Origin: Dictyocoela muelleri
Lineage: Eukaryota; Microsporidia
Length of the DNA: 14,208 nucleotides
Assembly (NCBI GenBank): GCA_016256075.1
Contig: SDVU01000377.1
Coordinates: forward strand, 1 to 14,208
Reading direction: 5' to 3'
The notes beneath the pieces were generated by a model. That model was not told the DNA's origin and searched no databases. It saw only the letters and a program-made list of their open reading frames with translations. A program made the translations under genes and the position numbers. Shown here piece after piece: positions 1 to 7,545 of this stretch; position 1 is the first letter of the stretch; each line of letters opens with the position of its first letter.

Positions 1-76
1 AGATTGACGTCAGCGGGATTCGAACCACGATACTTAAATTTTACATTCAAGAGTGTTAACCACTGAGCTATCTGGC
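1..76 (-). mobile_element. tRNA-derived SINE, 5' head (body off window)
   Basis: Read on the minus strand from 76 towards 1, this is the 5' head of the SINE family seen repeatedly in the window. It carries a perfect RNA polymerase III box B (GGTTCGAATCC, complement of 16-26) and a box A match (TAGCTCAGTGG, complement of 60-70). The rest of the element would lie to the left of the window. The T-arm stem pairs poorly and there is no acceptor stem, so it is not a working tRNA gene. Closely similar heads occur at 3984-4051, 9283-9355 and 10797-10870. Confidence 0.8.
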
Positions 77-115
77 ATATTTTAAAGAATATCTCAGAAA
101 TATTCTTAAAATTGT

Positions 116-449
116 GGATCTAGTATCAAATCCCCCACCATTAATTAATTAAGCATAAAAAAATATTGAAATTTAAAACAATAAATTAGAATCAAATTTT
201 AATTAAATTTAAATCAAATATAATTTTTTTAAAAAATAATAATTACGGTTGTTACAGTAGCAACATATTTCAATTTGGGAATTATTTTTTTCTTGCTTAT
301 CAAAAGGATTAAAATGCCTAAATATCAAAAATTTTTTATTTATAAAAGTAAACCACCTTGGTAGTCATTAATTTTTTTGATAAAGTCTTAACAAAACTCT
401 GATCTAGTCTGAAATTATCCACCCCTGGGGAAAATTTGAGACTATATTC
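116..449. mobile_element. Merlin-type MITE (non-autonomous)
   Basis: This 334-bp stretch has no coding capacity. Its left end (GGATCTAGTATCAAAT) and the following bases (CCATTAATTAATTAAGCAT) match the left end of the Merlin element near 2542-2580. Its right end (401-449) matches that element's right end, including the GATCTAGTCT...TTTGAGACTA inverted arrangement. It therefore looks like an internally deleted derivative of the same family. The ends are diverged and I see no convincing target duplication, so the insertion is old or its edges are off by a few bases. Confidence 0.65.
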
Positions 450-456
450 AGGATTT

Positions 457-774
457 CTAATATCCAATACAGTTTTAAAACATTAATAATACTATAAAAA
501 TTTTTAACCATATGGGTTATCTTTTTTAAAAAAAAATTGTTTTTGTTCGGTATTATGCCCACATTTAATTTTTAAAAATTTTATGGTGGGCATAATACCG
601 AACAAGACCCGAATTTTCCATAATTTAAGTTTATTACGATTTTTAAGTCAAAAATTTTAAATTTCTCGATAGCTAATCAGGCTTCTCAATAAATTTATTT
701 ATAAATAAAATATTGAATAAAAAAATATTAAAAGCAACATATTTATAAAACCTGATTTTAGAAACTATTGTATT
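457..774. other. Gene-free A+T-rich spacer
   Basis: I see no gene here. The stretch contains the foldback at 544-604. It also holds a weak 83-bp unit at 675-757 bounded by near-inverted AATCAGGCTT and AAACCTGATT, too short and A+T-rich to assign. Open frames in this stretch are chance frames. Confidence 0.6.
544..604. repeat. 61-bp foldback palindrome
   Basis: Two perfect 19-bp arms (TGTTCGGTATTATGCCCAC and its complement) flank a 23-bp A+T-rich centre that is itself largely self-complementary. The arms are longer and richer in G+C than the surroundings. Such a structure could be a minimal foldback transposon or a cruciform. A degenerate structure with the same outer bases (TGTTCGGTTAT...CGAACA) occurs at 6808-6840, which hints at a small dispersed family. 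Confidence 0.75.
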
Positions 775-853
775 ATATATTACATGTTGACAACATCCGT
801 AGCTGCCAACCAGGAGAGTTGTAGAATCTGGTATCAAATTTTCCCCCAAGAGC
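775..853. repeat. 79-bp direct repeat, left copy (SINE tail plus Merlin end)
   Basis: This block matches 2463-2541 over all 79 bases with four differences. The first part (775-823) is the 3' end of the SINE family on the minus strand. The last part (824-853) is the outer Merlin terminal block seen at 2512-2541, including its CCCAAGAGC edge. The two copies flank the MULE element at 858-2458 in direct orientation. Both carry the same SINE/Merlin junction, so they descend from one event rather than two insertions. Confidence 0.8.
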
Positions 854-888
854 CGGTATCCGTTTGTTCGCCCGTGGGCGAACAAACG

Positions 889-956
889 GATTTTCGTCCT
901 GGGTAAAAATCAGATTTTCGTCCTGGGTAAAAATCAGATTTTCGTCCTGGGTAAAT
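889..956. repeat. Three 24-bp tandem repeats in the MULE left end
   Basis: Two full units and one partial unit of GATTTTCGTCCTGGGTAAAA plus ATCA run head to tail just inside the left terminal palindrome. The right end of the element has one copy. Arrays near MULE ends are commonly transposase-binding sites, which is an inference here. Confidence 0.85.
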
Positions 957-990
957 AATAATTTAAAAAATAAAATTTAAAAAGTTTTAT

Positions 991-2351
991 TTATCTTTAA
1001 ATTTGTAAATTTTTAAAATACCGTCCATAAATTTATCGTCTTCAAAATATTTTTTTCATTTTCCATATAAAACCACGCAATTTCTTTTTCGGAGTCTTTT
1101 CTTGACCATGTGATATTGGATTTTTTGTTTTGTTTCAATTCTATTTGATTTAAACATTAACATTCTAATAAATTTTGAATAAATAGAGCTATGTTGGGAT
1201 TTGAAATTCTTATTTTATCATTTATCGATCGATGCCAAGCTTCGGCATTGTTAGTTGTTCTCGGTTCAAAATTTGAAATTCTATCAAAGATTGACCATTC
1301 TTGAATATTAAAAATTGGTTTTGTGTAATTTTCATTTCCGATATTCCCAAAATATGTATTTTCTAAATATAAAAAAAATCTTTTTTTATCGTTATTTTCT
1401 AAATTGATACTATTTTTTTTGCATTATAAAAAATTAAACATTTTATTAGGTGGTAAAAATGCCGATGCTAAAATTCTTTTTATAATAACGTTGAAACAGT
1501 ATTTTTATATTTATTAAACAATCCTTCATTTTTCAATCTCCGTATTATAGATTGTGTAAAATGAAAGTAGCATAACTTCAAATTTGAATTTATAAATGTT
1601 TTTTTAACTGCATTGTTAAGAGGGTTTTTAAAATCAGTTATAATTGTTTCTGGTGAAATTTTAGTTAATTCGATAATTTTTTTAAAAATTGTTAAATGCT
1701 CTTTTTCCGATTTTCCGCTTTTTAAATATAAATTATGTAAATGTTTTGCCTAAAAACTGTGAATATTATTAAACACTGGTAAAAATTAGCTGAGGAAATT
1801 TTAAATGTACCATCAATTATAAGAATTTTCAAATTTTTAAAAACGAAATATTCTTTGTATTTGCTATAAAAAATAATAAATCTATTATCATTCTCAAATA
1901 CTGAATCATTCCTTAAAAATAAATCGCCGTTCTTTCAAACTTCGTTTTTTCAGGAATGTCATTAGAATTTTTAGGTTGATAATTATTAATTTTATTTCTT
2001 TTTCTCTTTAATGTATCCTTTATTTTATTTATACTTATCATATTATTTATTTCAAGTTCTTCATTATCAAAAATATTGCAAACTATTTCATTTGCTTAGT
2101 AATTTTTTAAAGAAAGTTCATTTATCTTCAGTTGTATTTTGTTTTTTAATCTTTTCCGTCATTGGTCCACGATCATAAGCAATTATTTTATAAATTTTAT
2201 CATCTTTCAAATATATCACACCTTGACATTTTCTCGATTGACATCTGTATCTTTTTATTTCATCTTTTGTATCGGCATAATTATGAATCATTTCTTGATG
2301 TATCAATAATATTCCATTTCGTTTACTAGTTAAAAAATAAAAGTCTGAATT
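991..2351 (-). pseudogene. MULE transposase with FLYWCH zinc finger, broken
   Basis: Read from 2351 down, the N-terminal part (about 2118-2351) is a FLYWCH-type zinc-binding domain: DFYFLTSKRNG, then YRCQSRKCQG with the Cys pair. The expected closing His-x-His is not seen. Further on come the three MULE transposase signatures: an IIDGTFKISS block with the first catalytic Asp, a TIITDFKNPLNNAV block with the second Asp followed by CYFHFTQSIIRR, and an RTTNNAEAWHRSIN block with the catalytic Glu. The last readable stretch ends in KIYKFKDK and a TAA at 991-993. Several stops and frameshifts separate these blocks, for example in-frame TAAs after the linker and after the DGTFK block, so it cannot make transposase. 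The start codon is also lost; the second MULE has ATGAATCAGGA where this one has AATTCAGAC. A MULE assignment is firm and the precise family is open. Confidence 0.8.
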
Positions 2352-2462
2352 GGGGAGGGAGGCTGAAGTGCATATTTTTATTAATTTATCCAGGACGAAA
2401 ATCCGTTTTTCGTCGAGATTGAACTTCCGTTTTTTCGCCCATGGGTGAAAAAACGGAAAGCC

Positions 2463-2541
2463 ATATATTACATGTTGACAACATTCGTAGCTGCCAACTA
2501 GGAGAGTTGTCGAATCTGGTATCAAATTTCCCCCCAAGAGC
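2463..2541. repeat. 79-bp direct repeat, right copy
   Basis: This is the partner of 775-853, about 95% identical. Here the SINE tail and Merlin end are continuous with the full Merlin element, so this copy is in its original context. It lies just outside the right end of the MULE. Confidence 0.8.
2504..2511. repeat. Merlin target-site duplication, left (GAGTTGTC)
   Basis: These eight bases are identical to 3638-3645. Both lie in SINE sequence, and removing one copy plus the element restores a continuous SINE body matching the copy at 6157-6617 (GTTGTCTCCTACC). Merlin transposons are known for 8-9 bp duplications. Confidence 0.88.
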
Positions 2542-2625
2542 ATCTAGTATCAAATTTCCCTCCATTAATGAATTAAGCATGATAAATATTTAAATCTTAA
2601 ATAATAAATTAAATTTGAATTTTAA

Positions 2626-3473
2626 TTAAATTTTTATAAAATTCAATATTTTTTCGAAATAGGAAGTACGATTGTTATAATAATAAAATATTTCTTTAAG
2701 AAAATTTCCTCTTTCCTCAGTTCTAACACCCATTCTCCACTTAATTTCTTTTTTTAATAAATTATTGAAACACTCTACTGCTTGTGTGTTAATGCCAGTG
2801 TCTAAATTTCTAAACTCATATTTGTGACAGACTGTACCGTGTGTATAATCAAATTCTTTTAAATTTCTGTAGGCTCTATGCTCATCAGTCCATATTGTAG
2901 TATTGGAAGCTACCTGGGAGCACATTATCGGAACTTTTGTCATCTCTCGTTATCAGGAATTTTGCATGCAAAAACTCGTTTTATTTCATTTTCGAACTCA
3001 ATTATGCACAACGCATCTGTTCGATTAGTAGGGGCTCTTACTCGATGGCTTTTTATCTTATAGTTCAACATAGTTTCATCGACTTTAACTATTTTGCCGT
3101 CACCTCCAAATTTATTTGACGAGAAATCAGGATCGGGTATAGGATCTACTATTTTATTAATTGTTCTTAATATCGTTGATCTACCCAAATTAATTAATTA
3201 TTCATGCCCAACCTTGGCATCTTAGCCACATAAAACAATATTATTTGGAATACCATATTTATCGAAATATTACTATTGTCAAAAAGCTTTCAGATCTTAT
3301 TGATTTATATTTTTTGTAGTCTTTGCAGTTGACACTCATGCATCGCCATGCCTACAATTCCACAGATCTGGAATATTTTTTAAGATAGCATGAAGTTCTA
3401 CATGAAACACAAATATGCTCTTTTTGAGGTAACTATTTTCAAATAAAAAATTTATTAACTCCATTTCAGTCAT
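2626..3473 (-). pseudogene. Merlin/ISXO2 transposase, broken
   Basis: The likely original start is the ATG at 3473, preceded by AACCCGA, the CCC start context of the host genes. The N-terminal part has a poorly preserved zinc-ribbon-like region (LWNCRHGDA), then KYKSIRSESF and FDNSNISINM, the SIR-x-SFF block typical of ISXO2/Merlin proteins. The DDE core follows: KIVKVDETML with the first Asp near 3080, TIWTDEHRAYRNL with the second near 2886, then NTQAVECFNNLLK with the Glu near 2775. A conserved CHKYEF lies between the last two. About five stops or frameshifts break the frame, including one at the 2940 junction between ...PDNER and MTKVP. The long last segment (105 codons) is still open. 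It is non-functional as it stands. Confidence 0.85.
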
Positions 3474-3592
3474 TCGGGTTATTTTTTCTTAAAATTCGAA
3501 AGGTTTCATGGGTCTAAATATTTTTTTTATAAATAAAAGTTTCCTACCTTATAAAACACATATTATTTTTTGAATAGTCTTAACCTAACTGT

Positions 3593-3636
3593 GATCTAGT
3601 CTCAAATTCCCCCCGTGGGAAATTTGAGACTAGATC
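3593..3636. repeat. Palindromic right end of Merlin
   Basis: Two 16-bp perfect arms (GATCTAGTCTCAAATT, 3593-3608, and its complement, 3621-3636) surround a CCCCCCGTGGGA core. The outer arm is the true terminus, as the flanking 8-bp duplication shows. Confidence 0.85.
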
Positions 3637-3637
3637 C

Positions 3638-3645
3638 GAGTTGTC
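3638..3645. repeat. Merlin target-site duplication, right (GAGTTGTC)
   Basis: Identical to 2504-2511. It directly follows the last base of the right inverted end and continues into SINE body sequence. Confidence 0.88.
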
Positions 3646-4083
3646 TCCTACCGTGGTCTGTGACCTTTGGTTCTTGGTTTTTCAACAATACGTCACTTCC
3701 TAAGCTACCTAGAAGCCCAGCTATATACGTGATTTTCGTTTTATCAATAACTCAGCAGGATACAGGAAATTGGTGGCTTTTCACGAATTTATATTTTTCA
3801 CTACATTTTGCCGCGATGCGTCGCCGCACTCATCCCCACGCCTAAGAGAGTCCCTTCTGCTTCATTATCATATTATACCAAGTCTTAATCAACTATACCA
3901 CACTGGAACAACTGTATATTATACTATAATTAAATAGTTATGACCGCCTAATGTTATTCCCTCATTATTTATTAAATAGTTACGACAGCGGGATTAGAAC
4001 CAATTTACTTAAATTTTACATTCAAGAGTGTTAACCACTGAGCTATCTGGCGAAACTTTGTATTCATTCAAAATAAGTTCATA

Positions 4084-4195
4084 GAAAAATCTTAAAAATC
4101 TTTAATAATCATTTAAAAATCTTTAATAATCATTTAAAAAATCTTAATAGTCATTTAAAAATCTTTAATAGTCATTTAAAATTTTTTAATAGTCA
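4084..4195. repeat. About five tandem 22-bp repeats at the 3' end of the 599-residue gene
   Basis: The unit is close to ATTTAAAAATCTTTAATAGT plus C, repeated with small changes. The last unit runs into the stop codon of the minus-strand gene (TGA, complement of 4193-4195). Read in the gene's sense, each unit contains ATTAAA, a common variant polyadenylation signal, the first at 4185-4190 just after the stop. The array fills most of the gap between the gene and the SINE head at 4051. Confidence 0.75.
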
Positions 4196-5992
4196 GTTTT
4201 TTATATATTTATCAATTAATGAATCCTCTTTGTTTTTATTAATAATCTGTAATCCTCTATTTTTGACAAATGTTAATTTTATTCCGAGTTTTATTAGACT
4301 TTCTTCATAGAGACGAATTGTTTTTATCAACTCATATAGACTATCACCGTTAGATTCAATTTTTTTCTTTTTCTTACGTAAATTATAATTTTGAGCAAAA
4401 ACTATAAATTTATAGAAAAATTTTTCAAAATTACCTGAATTTAAAACATTTTCTTTAAAAACTTCAATTTCTTTTAATTCATAATTTTCATTATTGATAT
4501 CATCAGAATTAAAAAGTTTATTATCAAAAGGAAGTTTATTATCAAAAGAAAGTTCATTATTCTGATCAAAATGAAGTTTGTTTTTATCAAAAGGAAGTTG
4601 ATTATTATCAATAATAAGTTTATAATGATCATTATCATAAGAAAGTTTATTATTATGATCAATTTCCCGGCTAATTTTATATTCACCATTAGTAATTTTT
4701 ATGTTGTTCTTTTCTTTATTTTCTTTTGTCTTTTTATAAAATTCATTACTCGTGTTGAGAAGAAATTTAAAGGATGATATATAAATTCTTATCAGGTCTT
4801 GAAATAGTTTTTTCAAAAAGTCCTTTTTTAGCTCTTTACCAAAAAATACGACCAATTCTATTACCTGAAATTGTAATGGGAATATAATTATAGGTAAAAC
4901 ATCGATCATAATGTTAATATGAGCCATGATTGTTTTTAAATTAGTAAAGCTTTCTTTATTATTTATTATTGCTGCCCTGTAGCATTCAAATGATGAATAA
5001 CTTTTAACTTCAACCGAAAAATATTTTCTTTTTAGATATGAAATATTTACTATTTGCGAGAAAGAATGAGGCATGTATTTTATCATAAGATTAAAAAATT
5101 TGTATATTTGTGGTATGTTAGATTCTTTTTTGGCCATTTTATCGTAAAATGAAATTATGATTTTTATGATTTTATCTTCGTCGACGGAATCGTAAATTGC
5201 TGTTTTATACAAAAAAATATTCTTTACAAATCCGTAAAAATTGAACTTTTCGACATTTCGATTTATTTTTTCTTGAAAATCGTGAAAATAATCAGGTGCC
5301 TTAAAATAACTCAAAAAAATTCCCATGTTTTTTTCATTATTGGCAGGAAATAATTTTAATACCAACGAATCGATTGTTCGGTCTTGGGTTATGTGAAATG
5401 GAAAATCTATTTCTTCGATATCTATAAATTCAGCAAAACTTATTATTTTTTTCCTAATTTTAGTAATATTTTTACCGATATTTTTAAGGTAAAAATAAAC
5501 AAATAATAAAATTTGTGCAAAACATTTCTTTTCATCTTTCTCATAAATTCCAGGATCTTCATACAACTTTTCAATAAAGTCATGAATGACTTTATCCTGA
5601 TACACATGACCAAATATGACAATAAAACACTCCATATTAAAAATATTTACCGATCTTTTGCTTTCAGAGGTATTTATACTTTTTAAAAAGTCTATGTAAT
5701 AAAATGAAAATTTGCGCATTGATATAGGCTGTCTTTCAGACAATAAAGGCGAATTTTGTTTTTTAAATTGTGGTTTAATTATTTTTAAATGAGCCAAAAA
5801 TGCTTGTTTTTCGTTAGTCATTTTTTCGATTATAATTTCTTTAGAATCCCTTTTTTGTTTAGCTTGTGATTCTTTTGCGCATCTCAAAAGTTTTTCTTTT
5901 TCGTTTTGGAGGTTCTTTTGAAGTTCTGCTAATTTTTGCTTTTTTTTGTTTTCGAAGTTTTTTAAAAATTCGCAGATTGAATTAAAATCCAT
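4193..5992 (-). CDS. Hypothetical helix-rich protein, 599 residues
   Basis: I do not recognise this gene. The ATG at 5992 is supported by a CCCC 6-9 bases upstream (5999-6002) and by being the first ATG in frame; it ends at a TGA. Residues about 10-70 are highly charged and probably coiled coil (KKKQKLAELQKNLQNEKEKL). Residues about 90-430 alternate hydrophobic and charged positions as in stacked helices, for example DVLPIIIFPLQFQVIELVVFF. There is no signal peptide or clear membrane segment. Residues about 440-497 are a low-complexity Asn/Asp insert repeating (N)xLPFDNK. The C-terminus has a basic run (NLRKKKKKIE) that could be a nuclear signal. Coiled coil followed by helical repeats faintly recalls Gle1 or Nop14-like nuclear proteins, but no diagnostic motif supports either. 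Its length, intact frame and start motif favour a real host gene. It diverges from the biotin ligase. Confidence 0.85.
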   Translation of the reverse strand: MDFNSICEFLKNFENKKKQKLAELQKNLQNEKEKLLRCAKESQAKQKRDSKEIIIEKMTNEKQAFLAHLKIIKPQFKKQNSPLLSERQPISMRKFSFYYIDFLKSINTSESKRSVNIFNMECFIVIFGHVYQDKVIHDFIEKLYEDPGIYEKDEKKCFAQILLFVYFYLKNIGKNITKIRKKIISFAEFIDIEEIDFPFHITQDRTIDSLVLKLFPANNEKNMGIFLSYFKAPDYFHDFQEKINRNVEKFNFYGFVKNIFLYKTAIYDSVDEDKIIKIIISFYDKMAKKESNIPQIYKFFNLMIKYMPHSFSQIVNISYLKRKYFSVEVKSYSSFECYRAAIINNKESFTNLKTIMAHINIMIDVLPIIIFPLQFQVIELVVFFGKELKKDFLKKLFQDLIRIYISSFKFLLNTSNEFYKKTKENKEKNNIKITNGEYKISREIDHNNKLSYDNDHYKLIIDNNQLPFDKNKLHFDQNNELSFDNKLPFDNKLFNSDDINNENYELKEIEVFKENVLNSGNFEKFFYKFIVFAQNYNLRKKKKKIESNGDSLYELIKTIRLYEESLIKLGIKLTFVKNRGLQIINKNKEDSLIDKYIKN

Positions 5993-5998
5993 TTAATC

Positions 5999-6002
5999 GG
6001 GG
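5999..6002 (-). promoter_or_regulatory. CCCC start-proximal motif of the 599-residue gene
   Basis: On the minus strand CCCC lies 6-9 bases before the ATG at 5992. C triplets close to the start codon are a described promoter or start-site feature of microsporidian genes. The ligase gene has the same arrangement. Confidence 0.6.
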
Positions 6003-6156
6003 TGTTCATTTTTATATTTCTATAAATGTTGATTTTTTTGATCTTTTATTTTTTTTTTCAAAAAACTGTTTTCGTAAAGTGAGTGAATTAATAAATATCA
6101 AAAATGTTTTTCATTTTTGATTGATACTATAAATCAAAAAAAGAAAAAAAGTTTCT

Positions 6157-6617
6157 TATATATTATTACTGACAACATCAATAGGTGCTGACAATCAGGA
6201 AAGTTGTCTCCTACCTTGGATCTGAGACCTTTGGTTCATGGTGTTCTGATATTACGTCACATCCTAAGCTACCAGAGCTCAGCTGTGCAGGCGATTTTTG
6301 CCTTTTTTTAATTACCTAGAATTATGAACGTAGTTAGTGGCTTTATATAATTTTTATTTCCCACTACTTTTTGTTGAGATGTGTCGCCGCACTCATCCCT
6401 AAACCTAAGAGAGTCCTTTCCCCTTCACTATAAAAGATTTTACCAAGTCTTAATCAGCTATATCACACCGAAACAACTGTATATTTCTACTATAATCATA
6501 TAGTTATGACCCCTTAATGTCATTCCTTCATTATTTATTAAAGAGTGACTTAAGCGAGATTAGAAGCTCGTTGCTTAAATTTTACATTCGAGAATGTTAA
6601 CAACTGATCTATTTGGC
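6157..6617 (-). mobile_element. tRNA-derived SINE, full length but diverged
   Basis: This runs from the head at 6617 (GCCAAATAGATCAGTTGTTAA) to the 3' end at 6157 (TTGTCAGTAATAATATATA), about 461 bp. Box A and box B have both drifted (GCTTCTAATCT instead of GGTTCGAATCC), so it is probably not transcribed by polymerase III. The body keeps the family landmarks: AATGAAGGAATGACATTAAG, CTGATTAAGACTTGG, GAGTGCGGCGACACATCTC, GGTAGCTTAGGATGTGACG and GAACCAAAGGTCTCAGA. It lies between the two divergent host genes. Confidence 0.85.
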
Positions 6618-6807
6618 TTAAATAAATTTAATTCAGATTTTTTTCTTTTTTATTAATCAATAAAATTTTCGGAATTTTACATTAAAAAATAAAGGTCACA
6701 ATTATTTCCGTGACTCCTATAAACTGATAGATGTGATTTTTAAACAAATACTGTTTTTAACAATAATCAGCCCCAATTAAATTTTTTTTGTAACCGATTA
6801 TTTTTAT

Positions 6808-6840
6808 TGTTCGGTTATCTTTATGACCAATAAACGAACA
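6808..6840. repeat. Degenerate foldback related to 544-604
   Basis: TGTTCGGTTAT and CGAACA face each other across a short A+T-rich centre. The outer bases match the better preserved palindrome at 544-604. The pairing inside is patchy, so the relationship is tentative. Confidence 0.4.
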
Positions 6841-6862
6841 ATCGTGTATAAAAAACATTACT

Positions 6863-7142
6863 CTCTATTTTTCCAATTCTCTAATTTACCAATTCTCTAA
6901 TTTACCAATTCTCTATTTGCCAATCCTCTAATTTGCCAATTCTCTATTTGCCAATCCTCTAATTTGCCAATTCTCTATTTGCCAATCCTCTAATTTTCCA
7001 ATTCTCTATTTGCCAATCCTCTAATTTTCCAATTCTCTAATTTACCAATTCTCTAATTTTCCAATTCTCATTTTCCAATCCTCTAATTTGCCAATTCTCT
7101 AATTTGCCAATCCTCTAATTTACCAATTCTCTAATTTGCTAT
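6863..7142. repeat. Minisatellite of about 18 units of 15-16 bp
   Basis: The consensus unit is CTCTAATTTNCCAATY. Units of 15 and 16 bp alternate in the middle part, giving a 31-bp higher-order dimer of CTCTATTTGCCAATC plus CTCTAATTTGCCAATT repeated about four times. Pyrimidines and purines are strongly biased between the strands. It lies in the intergenic region between the two divergent genes. There are no spacers between units, so it is not a CRISPR array. Confidence 0.93.
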
Positions 7143-7216
7143 TTTCATAATCGCTCACAAAATCCATCCCCACTTTAGGCTAATTAGAGAATATTTAGCG
7201 TATTTTATATTTTCAA

Positions 7217-7495
7217 TAGACTTGGTCTAATATGACAATGAAGCAGAAATGACTCTCCTAGCTGCGTGGGGGTAGTGCGACGGCACATCTCGGCAAAAAG
7301 TAGTGAGAAAATCATGAAAAGAACTCTTATTACCTGCACCTGTAGAACCATTAATAAAACAAAAAACATATATAAATAATCTCTTGGTAGCTTAGTAGTG
7401 ACTTATTATTGGAACATCAAGAACCAAATTTTAAAGATCAATGTTGGAGAAAATTCTTCGGGTTGGCAGCTATAGATGTTGTCAGCATGTAATAT
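7217..7495 (+). mobile_element. tRNA-derived SINE, 5'-truncated copy
   Basis: Homology begins at AGACTTGGTCTAATATGACA, in the middle of the family body, and runs to the normal 3' end (GTTGTCAGCATGTAATATA). The head and about 170 bp of body are missing. A truncated 5' end with a conserved 3' end is what target-primed reverse transcription produces. Its 3' end lies about 50 bp before the ligase ATG. Confidence 0.8.
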
Positions 7496-7545
7496 AAATA
7501 TATCTTTAATAATGGATAACCAAAAAAAATATAAAAAAAAACTTA

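Larger units (their letters stand above)
858..2458 (-). mobile_element. MULE (Mutator-like) DNA transposon, decayed
   Basis: This is about 1.6 kb with inverted ends. Each outermost end is a 34-bp palindrome (858-891 and 2425-2458) of the form CCGTTTNTTCGCCC-RT-GGG plus complement. Inside each lies a shared inverted sequence, GGATTTTCGTCCTGGRTAAA (near 888-907 on the left, near 2384-2404 on the right). The left end repeats this in three tandem 24-bp units (889-956). The interior carries a broken minus-strand transposase with MULE catalytic motifs. I see no clean 9-bp target duplication: the flanks AGCCGGTAT and AGCCATATA share only AGCC plus A+T. The element sits between the 79-bp direct repeats. 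Confidence 0.75.
2512..3637 (-). mobile_element. Merlin (IS1016-like) DNA transposon, 1,126 bp
   Basis: The outer ends are inverted: GAATCTGGTATCAAATTTCC on the left and, on the complement of the right, GGATCTAGTCTCAAATTTCC. A perfect 8-bp duplication flanks them. The interior carries a broken minus-strand ISXO2/Merlin transposase. Two oddities stand out. The left end holds two tandem copies of the terminal motif (2512-2541 and 2542-2567). The right end is a palindrome (3593-3636) in which GATCTAGTCTCAAATT faces its own complement across a CCCCCCGTGGG core. The MITE at 116-449 shares the palindromic right end but has a single left motif, so the right-end design belongs to the family. Confidence 0.87.
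2463..4051 (-). mobile_element. tRNA-derived SINE, full length, split by Merlin insertion
   Basis: The element runs from a tRNA-like head at 4051 to the family 3' end at 2463. It is interrupted by the Merlin transposon at 2512-3637. Counting the target duplication once, the SINE is about 455 bp, like the copy at 9283-9735. Box A (TAGCTCAGTGG) is intact and box B has one change (GGTTCTAATCC). The body matches the other copies through segments such as ATGACATTAAGCGGTC, CTGATTAAGACTT and TGAAGCAG...GACTCTC. It ends with TTGTCAACATGTAATATATG and no poly(A). Confidence 0.8.

Noticed and set aside
673-885. Small minus-strand protein of 70 residues
   Set aside because: It is chance readthrough of a SINE tail, a Merlin end and a MULE palindrome. 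The similar reading at 2463-2543 reflects the shared 79-bp DNA repeat, not a protein family.
3615-3845. Small plus-strand protein of 76 residues
   Set aside because: It lies wholly in antisense SINE body and Merlin end sequence, with no start motif.
4571-4777. Plus-strand Ile/Lys-rich frame inside the 599-residue gene
   Set aside because: It is antisense to the low-complexity Asn/Asp insert and is explained by that repeat.
4193-5992. Gle1 or Nop14 assignment
   Set aside because: Coiled coil plus helices, and short resemblances around LKLFP and the DVLPIII segment, are too weak. No diagnostic motif was seen.
6863-7142. CRISPR array
   Set aside because: Units of 15-16 bp abut each other with no unique spacers. 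The context is eukaryotic and there are no cas genes.
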